64,000 bases of DNA from Synechococcus sp. C9 (GTDB taxonomy: Bacteria; Cyanobacteriota; Cyanobacteriia; Gloeomargaritales; Gloeomargaritaceae): the NCBI RefSeq assembly GCF_022984075.1, contig NZ_JALAAD010000001.1:2554501-2618500 (forward strand). The letters are read 5' to 3'. Shown here piece by piece: positions 52,237-62,278 of this stretch. The position numbers were made by a program, and so were the translations under genes. The first letter of the stretch is position 1, and each line of letters begins with the position of its first letter. The notes beneath the pieces were generated by a model. The model made no database searches and was not told the DNA's origin. It worked only from the letters and a program-made list of their open reading frames with translations.

Positions 52237-54615
52237 ATGTCCGACCGCCTTGATGGTAACGAAGTCTGTTCCCAGGACACAGCCGTAGCTCCCCTCCAAG
52301 CGCCCTGCGCCTACCCGGTGTTTTTCCGTACCTACAGCCGTCGTTTTCAGGGGGTGCGGGAGTCCTGGGAGCAGGTGTGTGAGCGGACGGTGCGGGATTT
52401 AGCCGTTTTGGGCAAATTTACCCCGGCGGAGCAGGCTTTGGTGTTGGAGATGCAACAGCAGTTAAAGGCACTGACCTCGGGGCGGTGGTTGTGGGTGGGC
52501 GGAACGGATTGGATTCACCAGCCGGAGAATTTTTCGGGAGCCTATAATTGCACCTCCCAGCGGATTCGGGACTGGCGGGGCTTTGGGTTGATGATGGATT
52601 TGGCGATGCAGGGGGCGGGCACGGGGGCGGTGCTGGAGCCTCAGTATTTTAGCCAATTGCCCCCAATTACCACCCGTTTGGAGGTGACGGTGCTGGGGCA
52701 ACCGGGGGACAAACCCGCTGAGGAACGGCAACCATTCACCCAAGTGGAACGCCAGGGGCAGGGGGTGGTGGTGCGGGTGGGGGACTCCCGCCAGGGCTGG
52801 GTGCAGGCGTATCAAAGTTTGCTGGAATTGGCGAGTGACCCCCAGGGCGGGGCGGTACTGGCGGTGACGGTGGATGTGAGCCAGGTGCGTCCCAAGGGGG
52901 AGGTGCTCAAGGGGTTTGGGGGAATTGCCAATCCAGCGTTGTTACCGCAGTTATTTCCCCGGGTGGCACGGATTCTCAACCGGGCAGTGGGGCGGCAGTT
53001 GACCTCGATTGAATGCTGTTTGTTGATTGATGAGGCGGCGGCAACGGTGGTGGCGGGGAATATCCGTCGTTGTCTGCCTGAGGATGCTCTGGTGCATACT
53101 GAGGCTGGATTAGTTCCGATTGCCAAGGTGCGAATTGGGGATCGGGTGCTGACGAGCAAGGGATTCTATCCCGTTACGAACTTCTTTGTGCAGGGGGAAC
53201 AGCCACTCTGCCGTATTCGTACCCAAGATGGCGAGTTTGAGTGTACAGCGGATCACAAAGTTGCTGTACTGACTGATGTTTTTGGACAGTATCGGATGGT
53301 CAGGGCGAAAGACCTCCAACCTGGAGATCGTCTAGTGTTTGTGCCTCGAGCCATTCCTGGTACGCCAACTGAGTTACCCGAATTTCGCAGAGAAATCAAA
53401 GGTAAGACTAAGTCCATTCAGATTCCAGCACTAACCCCTAAAATCGCCTACTTCCTTGGCTATCTTCAGGGCGATGGTTCTGTAAGCTCTGACGGTTCGC
53501 GAGTGCGGTTCAGGGTACACCAAGACAGTCCAGCAGTCCTAGACCGGCTCATTGAAGTTGGGCAAGAATTTGGTCTGGATCGTTACACCCTGAGGACGCC
53601 CGAACAGTGTAAAACGCAAGCCTACGAGCTACAGTTTAATTCTTCCGACCTCAACCAGTATTTGCAACAGTTTAAGAAAGCCTCTCAGCCGTTAAGGGTG
53701 CCGGACTGCATTCTGTTAGGAACTACGGAAATTCGTAAAGCCTTCCTTGCGGGTCTGGCTGATGCTAATGGTTGCCATTCGCAAGGCGTTCTCGTAGCCA
53801 CAGTTCACAAGCGATTTCTCCAACAAGTTCAGGCTCTCTATGCCTCTCTAGGGATTACGGTACGGATGTGCAGTAGCGTTAGGAAACGGAATAACCAGTG
53901 GGAAGGTGAACTCGTTACCGTTGGACAAGCGGCTTTTGAAGCGGTCACTTCAGCCTTTGAATCTCATTCTATCCAGTTTTCTGTAAATCGCAGGGAAGCA
54001 CCAGAGTGGTTTCGGGATCATGGGTTTCCGAAGGAAATGGTCAGACCTCTAGTGAGTTCAGCACTTTACCATTGGAGTGCAGCTCACAAACAAATGAATC
54101 AGCAAACCCTTAAAAAGTACGTTCCCCAGGTTACTGACTTAGTTCCAGTGGCGGTCAAGGGTGTTGATCTGAATGTTCGCACTGCACCTACCTACGATAT
54201 TGAAGTGGCAACCGTCCACGAGTTTGTATGTGAGGGCATTCTTGTCTCGAACAGTGCCGGAATGCGCCAATTTAGCTCGGAGGATCAGGAGGCGGCGGGG
54301 GCAAAGGCAAATCTTTGGCAACAGGATGAACAGGGCAATTGGCGGATTGACCCGGACAGGGATGTCCTGCGGATGGCGAATCATACCCGCGTATTTCACC
54401 ACAAACCCAGTCGGGAAGAATGTATCGAATCCGTGCGGAGCCAGTTTTATTCCGGGGAAGGGGCGGTGCAGTGGGCGGGGGAGGCAATTGCCCGCAGTAA
54501 TCGGGATTTGCTCAACACCCCAGAGAAAAAAGCCCGGTTTTTGGAATTGTACAACACTGACCCCCAGCAGGCACGGGGGTATTTGCGGGAACTGCTTTTA
54601 GCTCAGGGGTCTTAA
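52237..54615 (+). CDS. nrdJ: Class II ribonucleotide reductase NrdJ, N-terminal half with an intein
   Basis: ATG 52237 follows AAAGG and gives 792 residues. The exteins are about 278 and 120 residues and resemble the first ~55% of the monomeric B12-dependent reductase: YPVFFRTYSRRFQG, the first redox Cys in NFSGAYNCTSQR, MQGAGTGAVLEP, IDEAAATVVAGNIRR, SAGMRQFSSEDQEA. The frame ends after RELLLAQGS, before the NPCGE loop that holds the thiyl Cys, and no remaining half follows. The protein cannot be an active reductase alone. Either the second half is encoded elsewhere, or this is a truncated relic. Confidence 0.88.
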   Translation: MSDRLDGNEVCSQDTAVAPLQAPCAYPVFFRTYSRRFQGVRESWEQVCERTVRDLAVLGKFTPAEQALVLEMQQQLKALTSGRWLWVGGTDWIHQPENFSGAYNCTSQRIRDWRGFGLMMDLAMQGAGTGAVLEPQYFSQLPPITTRLEVTVLGQPGDKPAEERQPFTQVERQGQGVVVRVGDSRQGWVQAYQSLLELASDPQGGAVLAVTVDVSQVRPKGEVLKGFGGIANPALLPQLFPRVARILNRAVGRQLTSIECCLLIDEAAATVVAGNIRRCLPEDALVHTEAGLVPIAKVRIGDRVLTSKGFYPVTNFFVQGEQPLCRIRTQDGEFECTADHKVAVLTDVFGQYRMVRAKDLQPGDRLVFVPRAIPGTPTELPEFRREIKGKTKSIQIPALTPKIAYFLGYLQGDGSVSSDGSRVRFRVHQDSPAVLDRLIEVGQEFGLDRYTLRTPEQCKTQAYELQFNSSDLNQYLQQFKKASQPLRVPDCILLGTTEIRKAFLAGLADANGCHSQGVLVATVHKRFLQQVQALYASLGITVRMCSSVRKRNNQWEGELVTVGQAAFEAVTSAFESHSIQFSVNRREAPEWFRDHGFPKEMVRPLVSSALYHWSAAHKQMNQQTLKKYVPQVTDLVPVAVKGVDLNVRTAPTYDIEVATVHEFVCEGILVSNSAGMRQFSSEDQEAAGAKANLWQQDEQGNWRIDPDRDVLRMANHTRVFHHKPSREECIESVRSQFYSGEGAVQWAGEAIARSNRDLLNTPEKKARFLELYNTDPQQARGYLRELLLAQGS
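53071..54252 (+). other. Intein with LAGLIDADG-type homing endonuclease within nrdJ
   Basis: A 394-residue intein is inserted between GNIRR and SAGMRQ. It begins with Cys (CLPEDALVHTEAGLVPIAKV), has the block B TADHKV, and a DOD endonuclease with YFLGYLQGDGSVSSDG and AFLAGLADANG motifs; the second acidic motif reads DANG instead of DADG. The end is YDIEVATVHEFVCEGILVSN followed by Ser+1. The usual penultimate His is Ser here, a known variation. Removal joins the exteins in frame. Confidence 0.93.
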
Positions 54616-54669
54616 AATTAAACTTAGATAAATTAGGTTCAATAAACGCTGTGCAGTAGGGGGTACGCC

Positions 54670-55026
54670 ATGTTAACGCAACTGCTGGTCACGTGGGTGG
54701 TAAACGGGTTGAGCTTATGGCTGATTTCTAAACTGCCCTTGGGTGTGACCTTGGATGGTTTTGGCACGGCACTGTGGACGGCTTTGGCTTTGGGGTTACT
54801 CAATGCCCTGGTGCGACCCATTTTGTGGCTTTTGAGTTTGCCCTTGACGATTCTCACCTTGGGTTTATTTACCTTTGTGATTAATGCGATTATTTTTGGA
54901 TTGGCGGCTAGTTTGGTGGAGGGATTCAAGCTCAAAAATTGGCTGAGTGCCCTGATTGCCCCGATTGTCCTCGGCTTGATCAATTCAGTCCTATTTCAGG
55001 TTTTGCAGACCCCGGCGGCAGGTTAA
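54670..55026 (+). CDS. Phage holin family (DUF360-type) membrane protein
   Basis: A 118-residue protein with four hydrophobic helices (MLTQLLVTWVVNGLSLWLIS; LWTALALGLLNALVRPILWL; LTLGLFTFVINAIIFGLAA; LIAPIVLGLINSVLF). NALVRPILWLLSLPLTILTLGLFTFVINA is the diagnostic block of this widespread bacterial family, called holin-like by homology although no lysis role is shown. It lies 55 bp after nrdJ and 35 bp before uvrA; probably monocistronic or read into uvrA. Confidence 0.85.
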   Translation: MLTQLLVTWVVNGLSLWLISKLPLGVTLDGFGTALWTALALGLLNALVRPILWLLSLPLTILTLGLFTFVINAIIFGLAASLVEGFKLKNWLSALIAPIVLGLINSVLFQVLQTPAAG

Positions 55027-55061
55027 AAGGTTAAAATAGGACAACCTTCTGGGCGGCATTT

Positions 55062-57932
55062 ATGGGTTCGAGTAATCGGGATGTGATTCGGATTCGGGGT
55101 GCCCGCCAGCACAATCTCAAAAATGTGGATTTGGAACTGCCCCGCAATCAGTTGATTGTGTTTACAGGGGTATCGGGTTCGGGGAAATCCTCCCTGGCGT
55201 TTGATACGATTTTTGCGGAGGGGCAACGCCGGTATGTGGAATCCCTGAGTGCCTACGCCCGCCAATTTTTGGGACAGTTGGATAAACCCGATGTGGATGC
55301 CATTGAAGGGTTAAGTCCCGCCATTTCCATTGACCAAAAATCCACCTCCCATAATCCCCGTTCAACAGTGGGAACCGTGACGGAAATTTATGATTATTTA
55401 CGGCTATTATTTGGGCGGGCGGGGGTGCCCCATTGTCCGATTTGTGACCACAATATCAGCCCCCAAACGGTGGATCAAATTGCCGAGCAAATTTTGCATT
55501 TTCCCGCAGGCACCCGGTTTCAATTGCTTGCCCCAGTGGTGAAGGGGAAAAAAGGCACCCATCAAAAAGTCCTAGCCCAGATTGCCCAAAATGGTTTTGC
55601 CCGGGTGCGGGTGAATGGTACGGTTTATCCCTTAACGGATGTTCCTCAATTGGATAAAAACCATAATCATTGCCTGGAAATTGTAGTTGATCGATTGGTG
55701 ATCAAACCGGATTTATACAGTCGTTTGGTGGATTCATTGACCACCTGTTTGAAGCATGGGGAAGGGGTGGTTATTGTCAGTGTGCAAGAGGGGGAACAGT
55801 GGCGGGATTTGGCTTTTTCGGAAAATTTTGCCTGCCCGGAACATGGGGCGGTGATGTCGGAATTATCTCCCCGATTATTCTCGTTTAATTCTCCCTATGG
55901 GGCGTGCCCAGAATGTCACGGGCTGGGTTTTTTGCGGCGATTCAGTGCCGAATTGGTGATCCCCGACCCCAAATTACCCTTATACCAAGCCATTGCCCCT
56001 TGGTCCGATAAACCCCACGATTATTATTTAGGTTTACTGCATAGCTTGGGATTGACCTATGGATTTGAATTGTCCACTCCCTGGGACAAATTAACCCCAG
56101 AACAACAGGAAATTATCTTAAACGGTACGGAAGAACCGATTTGGATGGAGGGGGATTTTCTGTATCGCTCGAACCGGGGATTTTGGAAAAAATACGAGGG
56201 AGTCTTAGGCATTTTAGAACGGCAATATCGGGAGGCAAGTTCCGAATTGATGCAACAAAAATTGGATCAATATCGGTTAGATTCCCCCTGTCCGGTGTGT
56301 CAGGGTGCCCGGTTAAAACCCGAAGCCTTGGCGGTGCGGGTGGGGGGCTATCGAATCACGGATTTGACGCAAGTTTCCGTGCAGGAATGTTCCCATTTAC
56401 TTGACCGGTTGGAACTCACGCCCCGGCAGGCACAAATTGCCCATTTGGTACTAAAAGAAATTCGGGCACGCCTGCAATTTTTGTTGGATGTGGGTTTGGA
56501 TTATTTAACTTTAGACCGGGCGGCGATGACCCTATCCGGGGGCGAGGCACAACGGATTCGTTTAGCCACCCAAATTGGCTCCGGTTTGACCGGGGTTTTG
56601 TATGTGTTGGATGAACCCAGTATTGGACTTCATCAACGGGATAATGGGCGGTTATTATCCACATTAAAACGCCTGCGGGATTTGGGGAATACCTTGATTG
56701 TGGTCGAACACGATGAAGAAACCATTACTAGTGCGGATCACTTAGTGGATATTGGACCCGGGGCGGGGGTGCATGGGGGGCAAATTGTCGCCCAAGGAAA
56801 TTTACAGGCAATTTTAGACCATCCTGATTCCATAACCGGGGCTTATTTATCCCGCCGCAAAGCCATTCTCACCCCAGCCCAACGCCGTCTAGGCAATGGC
56901 AAACGTATCTGCTTAAAAGATGCCCATCGCCACAATCTAAAACATATTGATGTGGAAATTCCCCTGGGAATGTTTGTGTGTGTGACGGGGGTTTCTGGGT
57001 CAGGAAAATCCACTTTGATCAATGAATTATTGCATCCAGCCCTGGCGCATTATTTCGGTCATAAAATCCCATTTCCCAAGGAACTCAAAGCGATTCACGG
57101 GTTAGATGCCCTGGATAAAGTGATTGTGATTGACCAATCCCCGATTGGACGTACCCCCCGTTCCAATCCCGCCACCTATACGGGGGCATTTGATGCAATT
57201 CGTGCCCTATTTGCAGAAACTCCGGGAGCAAAAGCCAGGGGCTACAAAGCAGGACATTTTTCCTTCAATGTCAAGGGGGGACGCTGTGAAGCCTGTGGGG
57301 GGCAAGGGGTAAATGTAATTGAAATGAACTTCCTGCCCAATGTGTATGTGCAGTGCGATGTGTGCCAGGGCAAACGCTACAGTCGGGAAACCTTAGAAGT
57401 GAAATATAAAGGCAAATCCATTGCCGATGTATTGGATATGACGGTGGAGGAAGCCTGCGGTTTTTTTGATGCCATTCCTCAGGCGGTGAGTCGGTTACAA
57501 ACCTTAGTAGATGTGGGCTTGGGTTATATTCGGTTGGGGCAGACAGCGCCCACGTTATCGGGGGGAGAAGCCCAGCGCATTAAACTGGCTACGGAATTAT
57601 CCCGCCGTGCCACTGGTAAAACCCTATATTTGATTGATGAACCTACGACGGGGTTATCTTTTTATGATGTGCATCGGTTGTTAGATATTATTCAGCGATT
57701 GGTGGATAAAGGGAATACGGTTTTGGTGATTGAACATAATTTGGATGTGATTCGTTGTTGTGATTGGGTAATTGATTTAGGACCAGAGGGAGGACAGCGG
57801 GGGGGGCAAATTGTCGCTGTGGGCACCCCCGAACAGGTGGCGAACCACCCCCATTCCCACACGGGGCGTTACCTCAAAACCGTGTTGGCGCAACATCCGC
57901 CCCTGGAATTAACCGCAAATGCGCCCGCATAG
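55062..57932 (+). CDS. uvrA: Excinuclease ABC subunit A
   Basis: A 956-residue, full-length UvrA. Two ABC modules: Walker [14 protein letters not shown] near residue 33 and [13 protein letters not shown] near 645, each with signature LSGGEAQRI; zinc modules [10 protein letters not shown] and CPVCQGARL in the first half and [10 protein letters not shown]...CDVCQGKRY in the second, the latter contacting damaged DNA. It is the damage-recognition ATPase of nucleotide excision repair with UvrB. The apt gene follows after 37 bp. Confidence 0.97.
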   Translation: MGSSNRDVIRIRGARQHNLKNVDLELPRNQLIVFTGVSGSGKSSLAFDTIFAEGQRRYVESLSAYARQFLGQLDKPDVDAIEGLSPAISIDQKSTSHNPRSTVGTVTEIYDYLRLLFGRAGVPHCPICDHNISPQTVDQIAEQILHFPAGTRFQLLAPVVKGKKGTHQKVLAQIAQNGFARVRVNGTVYPLTDVPQLDKNHNHCLEIVVDRLVIKPDLYSRLVDSLTTCLKHGEGVVIVSVQEGEQWRDLAFSENFACPEHGAVMSELSPRLFSFNSPYGACPECHGLGFLRRFSAELVIPDPKLPLYQAIAPWSDKPHDYYLGLLHSLGLTYGFELSTPWDKLTPEQQEIILNGTEEPIWMEGDFLYRSNRGFWKKYEGVLGILERQYREASSELMQQKLDQYRLDSPCPVCQGARLKPEALAVRVGGYRITDLTQVSVQECSHLLDRLELTPRQAQIAHLVLKEIRARLQFLLDVGLDYLTLDRAAMTLSGGEAQRIRLATQIGSGLTGVLYVLDEPSIGLHQRDNGRLLSTLKRLRDLGNTLIVVEHDEETITSADHLVDIGPGAGVHGGQIVAQGNLQAILDHPDSITGAYLSRRKAILTPAQRRLGNGKRICLKDAHRHNLKHIDVEIPLGMFVCVTGVSGSGKSTLINELLHPALAHYFGHKIPFPKELKAIHGLDALDKVIVIDQSPIGRTPRSNPATYTGAFDAIRALFAETPGAKARGYKAGHFSFNVKGGRCEACGGQGVNVIEMNFLPNVYVQCDVCQGKRYSRETLEVKYKGKSIADVLDMTVEEACGFFDAIPQAVSRLQTLVDVGLGYIRLGQTAPTLSGGEAQRIKLATELSRRATGKTLYLIDEPTTGLSFYDVHRLLDIIQRLVDKGNTVLVIEHNLDVIRCCDWVIDLGPEGGQRGGQIVAVGTPEQVANHPHSHTGRYLKTVLAQHPPLELTANAPA

Positions 57933-57969
57933 GGGATAATAAAACCCTAGTGAACCCCAAGCCACTTCT

Positions 57970-58485
57970 ATGGATTTGAAAACCCTGATCCGGGACATTC
58001 CCGATTTTCCCCAACCGGGCATTTTGTTCCGGGACATCACGACCCTGTTGGCGGACCCCCAGGGGTTGCGGTTCACGATTGATGAATTGGCACGCCGGTT
58101 CCAGGGTCAGGGGATTGATATGGTGGTGGGGCCGGAATCCCGAGGCTTTATCTTTGGGGTGCCCTTAGCCTACACCCTGGGCTGTGGGTTTGTGCCGGTG
58201 CGGAAACCGGGGAAACTGCCAGGGCCGGTGCATCAACGGGAATATGCCCTGGAGTACGGCACGGACCGCCTGGAAATTCACCAAGACGGCATCCAGCCCA
58301 ACCAACGGGTACTGGTGGTGGATGACCTGCTGGCTACCGGCGGGACGGCACGGGCGGTGGCGGAATTGGTGCATCAGGCGCAGGGGGAACTGGTGGGATT
58401 TGGTTTTATCATCGAGTTAGCCGGATTGGGTGGACGCAAACAACTGCCCCCGGCTCCGGTGGAAACCCTGATTATTTATGAATAG
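57970..58485 (+). CDS. apt: Adenine phosphoribosyltransferase
   Basis: A 171-residue type I phosphoribosyltransferase. [26 protein letters not shown] is the APRT N-terminus; [15 protein letters not shown] and [10 protein letters not shown] bind the base; the PRPP motif [14 protein letters not shown] is intact near residue 117. It salvages adenine to AMP in the cytosol. It is 37 bp downstream of uvrA and followed by a repeat-rich gap. Confidence 0.95.
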   Translation: MDLKTLIRDIPDFPQPGILFRDITTLLADPQGLRFTIDELARRFQGQGIDMVVGPESRGFIFGVPLAYTLGCGFVPVRKPGKLPGPVHQREYALEYGTDRLEIHQDGIQPNQRVLVVDDLLATGGTARAVAELVHQAQGELVGFGFIIELAGLGGRKQLPPAPVETLIIYE

Positions 58486-58964
58486 ATTTATAGTCATTTC
58501 AAGTAAGTTGGATATATTCCCTAAAACCAAGTACGGGGGCGGTATTCCTGGAACCCTTACCTTAAACTGAATTGGAATTTCGATATTTTAAGGACGTAAC
58601 CAAAACTAAATATATGGGCACTTCTAAAAATAGGTTGCAGGGGCGTAACCCCCGTCAAAGAAGCACCTGCGGTGTATGGTTCTCGATAGCCTGCGCGGCC
58701 TAGCCATTAGTATGGAGATTTCGACGAGATAACCTTCAATGGGTGCAATGAAAGTTGAGAATTTCAATTTACAGCCAGATTTTAGCTTTTGATAAACTTA
58801 TTATTCTCACAAATCATCCGAGATTGCTAGATAACCTGACGAAAATAAGGTATCCCCAGGGGAAATCCGTAGTCCCATCGCCCCCAAATTAGAGATCACT
58901 GGGGTTGCTAAGTCATAGTCATTACGAGTATGATTAAGACAGTCACGATAAGCGGAGGTGCGGG
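58486..58964. repeat. Repeat-rich intergenic region
   Basis: No gene is seen in these 479 bp. At 58489 TATAGTCATTTC equals the tip of the inner IS630-type element. AAACCAAGTACGGGGGCGG (58534) and GGGCACTTCTAAAAATAGG with GGTTGCAGGGGCGTAACCCCCG (58616-58650) are dispersed-repeat cores; AAGAAGCACCTGCGGTGTATGG is shared with the composite at 11498-11690. The final 40 bp carry the promoter and GGAGGT site of the sulfiredoxin gene. Confidence 0.55.
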
Positions 58965-59225
58965 ATGCGGATCATGGAATTGCCTTTAGCCCAGATTCGG
59001 CGACCATTGCCCCGGCGGACTGACCCGGAGAAGGTGGCGCAGTTGATGGCTTCCATCGCCGCCATTGGTCAACAGGAGCCGATTGAGGTGCTGGAGGTGG
59101 ATGGTTTGTACTACGGGTTTTCCGGGTGTCATCGTTACGAAGCGATGCAACGGCTGGAACGTCCGACCATTCGCTGTCGGGTGCGGCGGGCGACCCCGGA
59201 GGTATTGCGGCTTCACCTAGCCTGA
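58965..59225 (+). CDS. srxA: Sulfiredoxin
   Basis: An 86-residue protein of the ParB/sulfiredoxin fold with the Srx motif FSGCHRYEA at residues 52-60; Cys55 is the catalytic residue that reduces sulfinylated 2-Cys peroxiredoxin using ATP. DPEKVAQLMASIAAIGQQEPIEVL is the typical N-terminal half. GGAGGTGCGGG precedes ATG 58965. It stands before dpsA, another oxidative-stress gene, with its own promoter gap of 118 bp. Confidence 0.93.
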   Translation: MRIMELPLAQIRRPLPRRTDPEKVAQLMASIAAIGQQEPIEVLEVDGLYYGFSGCHRYEAMQRLERPTIRCRVRRATPEVLRLHLA

Positions 59226-59343
59226 TACCATCGAGAAGTAAGCTCGCCGGTGTGTCATTGCGTCCATTGCCCAGCGTCTATCGTGTGTTCGTTGTGTGTT
59301 GATTGTACGTTCATTGTGTTGCTTATTTAGGAGTACCCAAATC

Positions 59344-59844
59344 ATGCCTACCCAAGTGAAACCGACGTTGTACCCGACCCGGTTGGATTTATCCCCGGAG
59401 GTGCGGGAGCAGGTGATTGCGATTTTGAACCAAGCCCTGGCGAATACCTTTGACCTATATAGCCAGACCAAACAAGCCCATTGGAATGTGAAAGGGTCGG
59501 ATTTTTATGCCCTGCACGAATTGTTTGATGCCATGAGCGGGGAATTGCTCGCCTATGTGGATGATTTGGCGGAGCGGGTGACGGCGTTGGCTGGGGTTGC
59601 CCTGGGGACGCTACGGACGGCGGCGCAGGCATCGGATTTGCCCGAATATCCCCTGGAGGCGGTCACGGGTAAAGACCATCTGATTGCCCTGGCGGACCGC
59701 TATGCCCAGTACGCCAAGTTTGTCCGGCAGGCAATTGACCAGACCTCTGCCCTGGGGGATGCGGATACGGCGGATTTATTCACCGGCATTTCCCGCACGG
59801 CGGACAAGCGGCTCTGGTTTTTGGAAGCCCACTTGCACGGTTAA
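59344..59844 (+). CDS. dpsA: Dps family ferritin-like DNA-protection protein
   Basis: About 166 residues from ATG 59344, preceded by AGGAG. Ferroxidase-centre residues lie in KQAHWNVKG (H46) and FYALHELFDAMSGE (H58, D62). Four-helix bundle and the tail match Dps, which assembles into a 12-mer that oxidises and stores iron with peroxide. The location is cytosol or nucleoid. Neighbouring sulfiredoxin suggests a shared oxidative-stress context, but they have separate ribosome sites and a 118-bp gap. Confidence 0.93.
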   Translation: MPTQVKPTLYPTRLDLSPEVREQVIAILNQALANTFDLYSQTKQAHWNVKGSDFYALHELFDAMSGELLAYVDDLAERVTALAGVALGTLRTAAQASDLPEYPLEAVTGKDHLIALADRYAQYAKFVRQAIDQTSALGDADTADLFTGISRTADKRLWFLEAHLHG

Positions 59845-59951
59845 ATTCTGCTAAATTCAGCCAGCGGGTTATCCGGGATGGGTAGCCCGTGGTTGGGTGG
59901 TGATGCCATTAAGCGTTATAAAAAAAATAACCTTTCTAGGCAAAAACCACC

Positions 59952-60518
59952 ATGACACGAATCATCGCCTGGGTATTGGCGTTTCTCCTCACCTGGGGCG
60001 GGTGTAGCCAACCCGGTTGGGCGGGATTACAGGATGACCGCTTTGATGGCAATATCTTTGCCTTGTATGCGGGGAATGGTTCGCTGGTGCCCCCCCGGGT
60101 CAGTCTCAGGGAGGCATTAGCCGTGCCGGAACGTCCCGCCATGTTGGTCTATTACCTGGATGACAGCCGGGATTGTAAGGTATTTGCCAGTACCGTGTCC
60201 CAGGTGCAACGCTTTTATGGGCGGGCGATTGATATTATTCCCATCAGTGTGGATAGCCTGGTGCCGACGGACGACCCTGACCCCACCAACCCCATGCGTT
60301 ACTATCGGGGGCGGGTGCCGCAGGTGGTACTCCTGGGGGGAAAAGACGGGGAAAACCATATCATTTTGGATGAAATCGGGCAAGTTTCCTTAAATCATTT
60401 GGATGAGGTGTTAGCCAATTGGTTTGGGATCACGCCCCGCCAACCTGTGCAGGTATCGCCTCAGCAATTTAATGAAGTGAATGTGGAGTTGGCACCGTCC
60501 CCAAGTCATCCTAATTGA
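59952..60518 (+). CDS. Thylakoid-lumen thioredoxin-like protein, photosystem I accumulation factor type
   Basis: A 188-residue exported protein with a signal sequence (MTRIIAWVLAFLLTWGGCSQPGWA). The core ALAVPERPAMLVYYLDDSRDCKVFASTVSQVQRFYGRAIDIIPISVDSL matches the Synechocystis slr1796-type family, a degenerate thioredoxin fold (a single Cys in SRDCKVF) linked by annotation to photosystem I accumulation. PQVVLLGG is the cis-Pro region. The exact role is from memory of homologues. Monocistronic. Confidence 0.75.
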   Translation: MTRIIAWVLAFLLTWGGCSQPGWAGLQDDRFDGNIFALYAGNGSLVPPRVSLREALAVPERPAMLVYYLDDSRDCKVFASTVSQVQRFYGRAIDIIPISVDSLVPTDDPDPTNPMRYYRGRVPQVVLLGGKDGENHIILDEIGQVSLNHLDEVLANWFGITPRQPVQVSPQQFNEVNVELAPSPSHPN

Positions 60519-60633
60519 GGTGTGAAAACTGGTCACAGGGGTACTGTACCCGTGCTTAGTTCAGCGGAATTTTCGTACATCCATCCAGTATGATTGCCAT
60601 AGAATCAATCAATGAAGGGGTGGAGGAAGGCGG

Positions 60634-61407
60634 ATGAATTTTATCCGTATTTGGGCGATCAGCAAGCACGTCTTTTTAGAACTTCTGCGGGAACGACTGC
60701 TCTATCTAGCCGGGTTGTATGCGATTGGCTTAGTGGCGGGAGGTGCCCTGATTACCGAAGTGGCGGCGGCAACGGAAAATAAAATCATCACCGATTTTGG
60801 TCTCGCCATGATGCTGATTTTTGGGTTGGTGATTGTGATTTTTACCACCCCGAATCTATTAGCACGAGAGGTGGAAAAACGCACGATTTTTATTGTGATT
60901 GCCAAACCGATTAGCCGTCTGGAATTGGTGGTGGGAAAACACCTGGGTTTATTGGGGGCATTAACCCTATTACTCGTGGTCATGGCGGGACTGTATTTGG
61001 GTTATTTATCAATTCTCAAAATTACCTATCCTTTGGTTCCTGTCCTTACCGCCATCGGGTTTATGTTGATTGAATTTGCTTTGTTAACAGCGGCGGCTTT
61101 ACTTTTTAGTATTTTTACCAGTCCCTTGATTGCTATTTTTCTCACCCTTGCCACGTTTTTTATTGGTCACTTGAGTTCGGATGTGATTACCTTGGGGCGA
61201 GTGATTCGCAACCCCCAATTGTTAGCAGTATTAAAGGGCTTTTTTCTGGTCGTGCCTGACCTGTCCCGGTTGGATTTGAAAAATACAGCAGTTTATGGGC
61301 TATTACCCTCTGCGGGGGTTTTGGTTGCCAGTGTGGTGTATGGCATTTTATATACCGTATTTCTATTGGCGTTAACCGTATTTATTTTTGCCCGGCGGGA
61401 GTTTTAG
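60634..61407 (+). CDS. ABC-2 type transporter permease
   Basis: A 257-residue membrane protein with six transmembrane helices: LLYLAGLYAIGLVAGG, LAMMLIFGLVIVIF, LGLLGALTLLLVVMAGLYLG, LIEFALLTAAALLFSIF, and the C-terminal VASVVYGILYTVFLLALTVF. The segment LLAREVEKRTIFIVIAKPISRLELVVGKHLG is the typical ABC-2 coupling helix. GGAGGAAGG precedes ATG 60634. No ATP-binding gene is next to it. Substrate unknown. Confidence 0.83.
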   Translation: MNFIRIWAISKHVFLELLRERLLYLAGLYAIGLVAGGALITEVAAATENKIITDFGLAMMLIFGLVIVIFTTPNLLAREVEKRTIFIVIAKPISRLELVVGKHLGLLGALTLLLVVMAGLYLGYLSILKITYPLVPVLTAIGFMLIEFALLTAAALLFSIFTSPLIAIFLTLATFFIGHLSSDVITLGRVIRNPQLLAVLKGFFLVVPDLSRLDLKNTAVYGLLPSAGVLVASVVYGILYTVFLLALTVFIFARREF

Positions 61408-61564
61408 TCTGCCCCTGAGAATTTGTTAACTTGAGGATAGTTCTATGGATTGGAACCAACTGAAAATGACCCCAACGAAATACTGATGTTACAAAAGACT
61501 GGGGACACAACTGATTTTTCGAGTTATCCTAGTTAATAAAACTAAAACCTGTTCCCCACCCACC

Positions 61565-62278
61565 ATGCAAGATCAAAATCAGGCTAACCGACGCTTTTTG
61601 GTAAATATGAGCCTCAGAAGAGTTCAACCCGGTGCAGGTAGTAGCGTAGAACATTTCACAAAACGCAACTGGAGGTTACCCGTGAGCGATATTAATGATA
61701 TTTTTAGAACCACACCCTTTGTGGTTTGCGGCGGGGTAGCGACTAGAGCCTACTCTGCGGAAAGGGAAACCGAAGATTTAGATGTACTAATTAGAAAATC
61801 CCAAGCAGATTTGGCATACCAGGAACTAGAGGCGGCGGGTTCTTCCTATGTGGGAGAATTATCAGTGCCAGGGAGCCATTGGATATTACCTGATCAAACG
61901 AACCTAGATGTATTAGAATCCAATAGTGAATGGGCAGACGAGGCAATTCGCAATCCGAACCGCAATAATCCTTTCAACTTACCAATTATGCCCTTACCCT
62001 ATTTAGTACTCATGAAATTACAAGCATCCCGAACGATTGACCTGGCAGATATTAGCAGAATGATGGGGCAGGCAGACGAAGTAACCCGCAATGAAACCAG
62101 GCAACTCGTAAAAAAATATTTGCCTTCCGCTTCTGAGGATTTAGAGGGTTTGATTTACCTGGGACAACTAGAACTACAGCAACCATCAAAAAGAACTTCA
62201 TCTTATCGGGAAGTAAACAGACAGGACGACATGAGTAAAGGCGAACATCAGACTGAGAACCGTAGCCATCCCATCTAA
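61565..62278 (+). CDS. Nucleotidyltransferase-fold protein (AbiEii-like)
   Basis: A 237-residue protein. FVVCGGVATRAYSAERETEDLDVLI near residue 52 is a GG-x-A...(T)xDxD nucleotidyltransferase motif, as in AbiEii/MNT-type toxins. Later segments (LPYLVLMKLQASRTIDLADISRMM) fit the helical part of that group. A basic/Ser-rich tail follows. No partner antitoxin gene is visible on either side. Its more AT-rich, less biased codon use differs from neighbours, suggesting acquisition. Starts are ambiguous (ATG 61565 or downstream). Confidence 0.7.
   Translation: MQDQNQANRRFLVNMSLRRVQPGAGSSVEHFTKRNWRLPVSDINDIFRTTPFVVCGGVATRAYSAERETEDLDVLIRKSQADLAYQELEAAGSSYVGELSVPGSHWILPDQTNLDVLESNSEWADEAIRNPNRNNPFNLPIMPLPYLVLMKLQASRTIDLADISRMMGQADEVTRNETRQLVKKYLPSASEDLEGLIYLGQLELQQPSKRTSSYREVNRQDDMSKGEHQTENRSHPI

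Noticed and set aside
54253-54615. Split intein at the end of the nrdJ frame
   Set aside because: The frame ends RELLLAQGS without a Cys/Ser-led intein start, so a second, split intein is not supported here.
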